DNA from: JBMTVN01 sp046047235 | GTDB taxonomy: Bacteria; Verrucomicrobiota; Verrucomicrobiia; Limisphaerales; JAHDYP01 | Length of the DNA stretch: 32,704 nt | Assembly: GCA_046047235.1 (NCBI GenBank) | Contig: JBJOII010000082.1 | Span: forward strand, 1-32,704 | Reading direction: 5' to 3' | Translations under genes and position numbers: made by a program | Shown here: one piece after another, positions 23,501 through 29,500 of the stretch | How the letters are laid out: every line of letters starts with the position of its first letter | How positions within the stretch are numbered: the first letter of the stretch is position 1 | Notes under the pieces: model-generated | Databases searched by the model: none | What the model was told of the DNA's origin: nothing | What the model saw: the letters and a program-made list of their open reading frames with translations, nothing else

Positions 23501-26500
23501 CGCATCACGCCCATCCCGTTTGCGCAGGTTGCGGTGGGTTCCCTGGGGTTTGCCGCGACTGATGAACTGGGGCGGTTTCGGTTTGATGGGCTGCCGGTGG
23601 GCAGTTTTGTGCTGCAGGGTTCGGATCCGGTGACTGGTGCATCGGGAAATGCGGTGGTGAACATTCAATTCGCGGGCCAGACCAAGGTGGTTGAGCTGAT
23701 TGAGACTCCTCGAGGTACGGTGAATGGTCGGGTTTTGAACTCCTATGGGGACGGTTATCAGGCCGGGGCGAAAGTCACCCTGCGCCCCTCGGGCATTGGT
23801 GCGGTGGATCGCACGGTAACAACGGGGCCGGACGGCGGGTTCAGTTTTCCCGGGACGCCGAAGGGGGATTTTGTGGTTGAGGCTGTAAGCGGGGAGAGCC
23901 TGTATCGGGGTCAGGTTGCCGGGGTCCTGCCGTTCACGGCGGATTCAGTCGATGTGGAGGTGGGGTTGGAGCCCCTGTCGAGGCTTGAGGTTGTAGTGCT
24001 GGACTCCGGTGGAACCAACCAGCTGCAAGGCATGCAAGTGCGGCTCGCGTTGGAGGGGAAGATCAATCTCGTAAAGGATACCGATGAAGCTGGGGTGGCG
24101 AGATTTGACGGCTTGATTCTCTCGGCCGTCTACAGCTTGACCGTGCAGGATCCGGCCGAGGCGTATAACCGGCATCTGGAGTCTGTTTCTGTATTGACGC
24201 AGGGTGATGCTGAGCCGGTGCGGGTGTTGATGCCTGGTGTCGGGCGGGTGAGAGGGACTGTTTTTGGGAGTGACGGTCTTACTCCGGTAGAGAATGCGGA
24301 GGTCAGGTTACTGTTTAATGGTGAGCAATACCGGGGCGATGAGGAGGTGCGGTTTACCAGTCTGGACGGCACTTTCGATTTTGATCGGATGCCGGTGAGT
24401 GGCTATCGAATCAGCGCGAGCTCGTTGGCACTTGGCGTTTCGTCCTCTGGGGAACTCTCCGCTGCCGGTGAGGAGGATGTTGTGGAGCTGGTGCTGAGTG
24501 AGAGTGGAACAGTCCGGGGACAACTGGTGCGAGAGGATGGGGTGACACCTGTGGTTGGCGTGGATGTTGTCCTGGCCTTTGACAGCACCAGCGGGCTGGC
24601 TGGCATTGCGGTGGAGCGCCCTGCGGCTGACGGCTTGTTTGAGTTCAGGAATGTGCCGGTGGGTCCTGTCCGGCTGGATGCCGTTGCGCCGTCCTTTGGT
24701 GGGGTGGCCAGAGAGGTGGGAGAGCTGGTTGTGAACGGTGAGGAGCTGGATTTAGGTATCGTGGTGATGGATGAGTCTTCGCCTGAGGTTGTTCGAGTGG
24801 TGCCGGCTCCGACCGCGGTGGATGTTCCTACTACGGCTGTGGTGGAGGTGGATTTCAGCGAGGCCTTGGATCCTGAGACAGTATCGACCTCCGGGGTGTA
24901 TTTGCGGGGCGGGAATAACCGTGTTCCTGCCGCTGTTGAGTTGGTGGAGAACGAACTTGGGCTCCATCGACGAATCCGGATAGCACCCTTGGCACCACTT
25001 CAGTCCGAGCAGCTCTACGAGGTCGTTGTCCTTGCCGGAGTATTGCAGAACTCTACGGGTGGCGTGATTGGGACAGGGCCGGCTGACAGGGTGGGGCGGA
25101 CACTGGTGATTCCCTTTGTCTCGAGCTTTACCACGCGAGACAGTGATCCTCCGGTGGTCTCATCCGTCTTTCCGGAGGATGGTGCGGTTCAGGTTGATCC
25201 CAGGGCAGTGCCGAGGCTAAGCCTCAGCGAGTCGATTCGGCGAGAGCCCTTGCTGATGGTGTTGCAGGGGCCCGGAGGAGTTTTGGTTCCCGGTTCCATC
25301 CAGCTGGGGTTGGACGGCCTGGTGTTGAGTTATCTGCCCGAGCAGGAGTTGGAACCCAACACCACCTACACCCTGAGTGTTGCGGGGGTGATGGACCTGG
25401 CGGGTAACCTCGCGGTTACACAACCGATCGAGGTGACTTTCAGTACTCTTGATACCGTTGGCCCCACGATCAGCCAGCTTTCGATTGTGAACGGTCTTGC
25501 GCCGATAGCAGGAACCACCCGCACGGTTGTTGCCCAATTGGCGGAGGAGGAGGCTGGTGCTTCGGTTCGATTTACCCGCGATCTACAGCCTGCCGGGGTG
25601 GTTTCTGCGTCGCCCTATACCCTTCAGGTGAGCCTGCCTCAGAGTGGTGGGACGACTATCCGCGCCATTGCCTCGGATCGTTATGGTAACGATGGGCCCT
25701 TGGCTGAGCTTCGTCTGGATGTCATTGAGAACCAGGCGCCGACGCTTGAATTTCAACGGATCAGTCCTCCGTCCGGCCCTGTTCCCAGCGGCTCCTTTGT
25801 TCTGCTGGATATCGTGGCCGAGGATGATAGTCAGGTGGTGGACTTGAAGGCCATTGTCGCGGGCATTGCTTCGGGTGACGTGGCATCCACCAACAGCTCC
25901 AGGTTGCGGGTGCAGGGTTTTGTGCCGGCGGATACCGGACCTGGCCGCAGGGTGGAGGTTTATGCTGAGGCTACCGATGACAGTGGGGCATCGAGCGGGC
26001 AGCGGTCGCTGGTTATCGACGTGAGTGATGGAACCAAGCCGGGGGTGACGATTTCAGGGCCGGGCGAGGATGTGCGGATGGAGCCGGGGGTGTCTTTCGT
26101 CGTGGACCTGCGGCTTTCCGACAACTTCGGGGTTTCGGGAGTGGAAGTCCGCGCGAGCGGTGCCTTCGCCCTGACCAACACAGTGGTCTTCGAGCCGGGG
26201 GTTCTTACGGGTGATCGAAGCGTGGATGTGTTGGTGCCGTCGGAGGTGGTTCCTGATGGCGATTCCGTTGAGTTGACTGTGTTTGCCTTTGATGCGGCGG
26301 GCAACCGGTCTGCCGCGGTTCACGGGGGGTATCGACTTGTCGATCGGGTTGGGCCCGAGCTGCTATCCATTGATCCGGAGGATGCAGCTGTTGGCGTGAA
26401 CCTTCTGCCGTCGTTGACCGCGGTGTTCAGTGAGGCTTTGGACCCGGCGTCCGTGGTGAGTTCGAATGTCGTGTTGACCGTTCTTGGAGGCGAGGACCCG

Positions 26501-29500
26501 GTTCCGGTTGACGCGGTCTTGTCGGAGGATGGCATGATCCTGACTGTGCGGCCTGTTTCGTCCCTGATGGTTGAGACCGACTACCAGTTACTCCTGACGA
26601 CTTCCGTGACTGATCTTGCGGGCAATCCGCTTGCTGCGGAGAGTATCACTTCCTTCAGGACGGGTGATTTCCGCTTTGTGTCGCCGCTGGATGGGGCACA
26701 GCTGGTTGAGGGTCAGGCCCTGACCCTGGAGGCTGCGTCCACGACCACCACGGGGATTGCTGGAGTTGAGTTTTTCATGGGTGACGTCGTGTTGGGGGTG
26801 GTGACCAACACGCCCTACATGCTGGCATGGACTGCTCCAGCGGTATCCGGTTCAGTGGTGGAGCGGGTGGAGATCACCGCGCGAGCCACGAACGCCGATG
26901 CCGTGGTATTGGCGGAGGGCCTGGTTCGGGTTGATGTACATCCCGGGGCGGAGGATGCCGATGGCGATGGTCGTGACAACGGAACTGAGATCCTGGAGGG
27001 CAGTGATCCCTTCCGTTTCGATGCCATCCCGAGCGTGACTGGTCCCGAATCGGTGGAGCTGGTGCAAGGGGTTGTATCGAGCATTGCCTTTGGCGCCACC
27101 GATGCCGACGCCAACCTTCGGCGCCTGGTGGCCTACGGCGGCTTGGGTGGATCCGGAGTGCTGCGGGCGGACTATTATCGGCTTGGATCCAGTTTGAGCA
27201 GTCTGAGTGGGGTGAATTGGGATCGCACGCCTGATCTGACTGCACTGGTGGATGAGTTGGACATCAACCCGGGTTCCGAGGGCATGTGGCCCGGGGGTCC
27301 GGTGGATTACTTTGGCGTTCGGTTTTCCGGGATGCTGGTTGTTCCGCAGGAAGGCAACTACACCTTCTGGTCAAGCAGTGATGATGGATCGGCGTTGTAT
27401 GTCGACGGACAGCGGGTGGTCAACAACGATGGTTTACATGGATATCTTGAGTCCGCTGGGAACATCCAGCTCACGGCGGGCTTGCATCAGTTTGAGCTCC
27501 GTTTCTTCGAGAATGCAGGCTCCTCAGCCATCCAGGCCTCGTGGGCCGGGCCCGGCATGGGCCGTCGTGTTCTGATCGCCTCCGACTTCAGTCCGGTGAG
27601 TTTTGCGCAGTGGGAGGAATCCGGATCGATTGATCTGCAGTCTCCGGATCCCATGTCCGGGCTCTCGGGAAATCTGCAGGTGCGCAAGGATGACCCTGGG
27701 TCCGCAGTGCTTCGGGTGCAGGCGATTGACGATCATGGTCTGGCTGGGGAGTGGAGCGTGGCGTTGACTGTGCTTCCGGACTTGGATGGCGATGGCGTGG
27801 CGGACCGGGACGACCCGGATAAGGATGGGGATGGTTTGTCGAACGTGGACGAGACCATGGTGGGGACCGATCCGTTGAATCCGGATTCGGACGGTGATGG
27901 GATACCGGATGGACTGGATGGGCTGCCATTGGCGGCCAACCGTCCTCCGGTTGCAGGTATTCTCAGTGCGGGTAATGCCCTGAGCTTTGATGGTGTGGAC
28001 GACTTTGCCCAGCGGCTGGTTCCTGATAATTCGGTATATCCCGGCACGCAGAGCTGGACTGTTTCACTTTGGATGCGGTCGACGGGATTGTCCACGAACC
28101 GGGAGACTCTACTGGAGCACCAATATCGATCCGGTTCTATCATCCGCCGGATGGCATTGGCGTTGGATGAGGCTGGCGCAGCGGAGTTCAGCGTCATGGA
28201 CGACAACGGGCAGTTGGCCACCGTCCTGGGTGAGTCGGATTTGAGGGATGGAAACTGGCATCACGTCGCAGGAGTATTGGACCGTTCATTCGGTGAGTTG
28301 CGTCTATTAGTGGATGGCAGGCCGGTGGCCCGGACGGATGCTTTGCTCTCTTCAGTCTCGATCTTCGGTAGTTCCAGCACGCTGTCCCTTGGACGCAGTT
28401 CAGGGACGGTGGGCGGTGATTTTGTTGAGTATTTCTCCGGTCAACTGGACGAGGTTCAGATGTGGAAGCTTGCCCGTTCGAACGAGGCCATTCTGAATGA
28501 CTATCAACGGCCCCTTCGCGGCGATGAGAATGGCTTGGCGGGATATTGGAGTATGGATGCAGGGTTGGGCTTGTTTGATCCGGACGACAGTCTGGGTCTG
28601 AACGACCTGCTGCTGGGACAGGGAATCGAAACGAATGCGCCGGCCAGAGTGGCGTCGGGAGCAGTGGTCTATGGCGATGGGATCGTGCTGCTTGAAACCT
28701 TGGATGCCTCCACCTTGACCTTGTCGGCCTACGATGCTGACGGAGAAGAGCTGGTGATTCGCGTGAGCTCTCTGCCGGACCATGGCGTCCTGTATCAGAC
28801 TGCGGACGGCGTCACCCCTGGCGAACCGATTTCAATTGAGGTCGGGGTGGTGACTGATCCGTTGGGTCGGGTGATCTATCTTCCGGATAGCACCTTTATC
28901 GGCGTGGATCATTTCACCTACCGTGTGAGTGACGGCTATTTGGATTCACAGCCGACTGGCTTGGAGCTGCGCCTGAGTTCGATTGATCCAGGCAGTCCGG
29001 TTGCTGTGGCGGATGCGGCTGTGGCCTACCAGAATTCGGTTCAGCTTCTTGAGGGACTGCTGGATAACGATGATTTGAGCGGCGGGTCCAACCTGGAGAT
29101 CCTTCATGTCTTTTCGCCGCAGCATGGCACGGCGGAGATTGTGGGGGCGGGGGCGGTGAGTTACGCCCCTGACCCCGACTACACCGGTGCGGACAACTTT
29201 GTTTATGTGCTGGGGAATGGTGTCTCGTGGAATCGTTTCGATGACTGGGACAACGGTTTGGGGTCCGCTACCTTCTCGGGCAACCCTGATGACGATCGAT
29301 TCGGTTTCCGGACGTGGCAGGCTGACTATGTGCAGGGCGGGGCCTTGGACGAGGCGAATCCCTGGTTTACCCAGCATGGGGCGCGGATGGTTTGGGATAA
29401 TTCGTGGTTTGGTGGCACTGCCTTGTGGGCCAGGGGCAATGACCTCAGTCCTCTGGTTTCGTCCACAGGCTCGACTCATGTTCTTTCATCCGCCGAGTTG

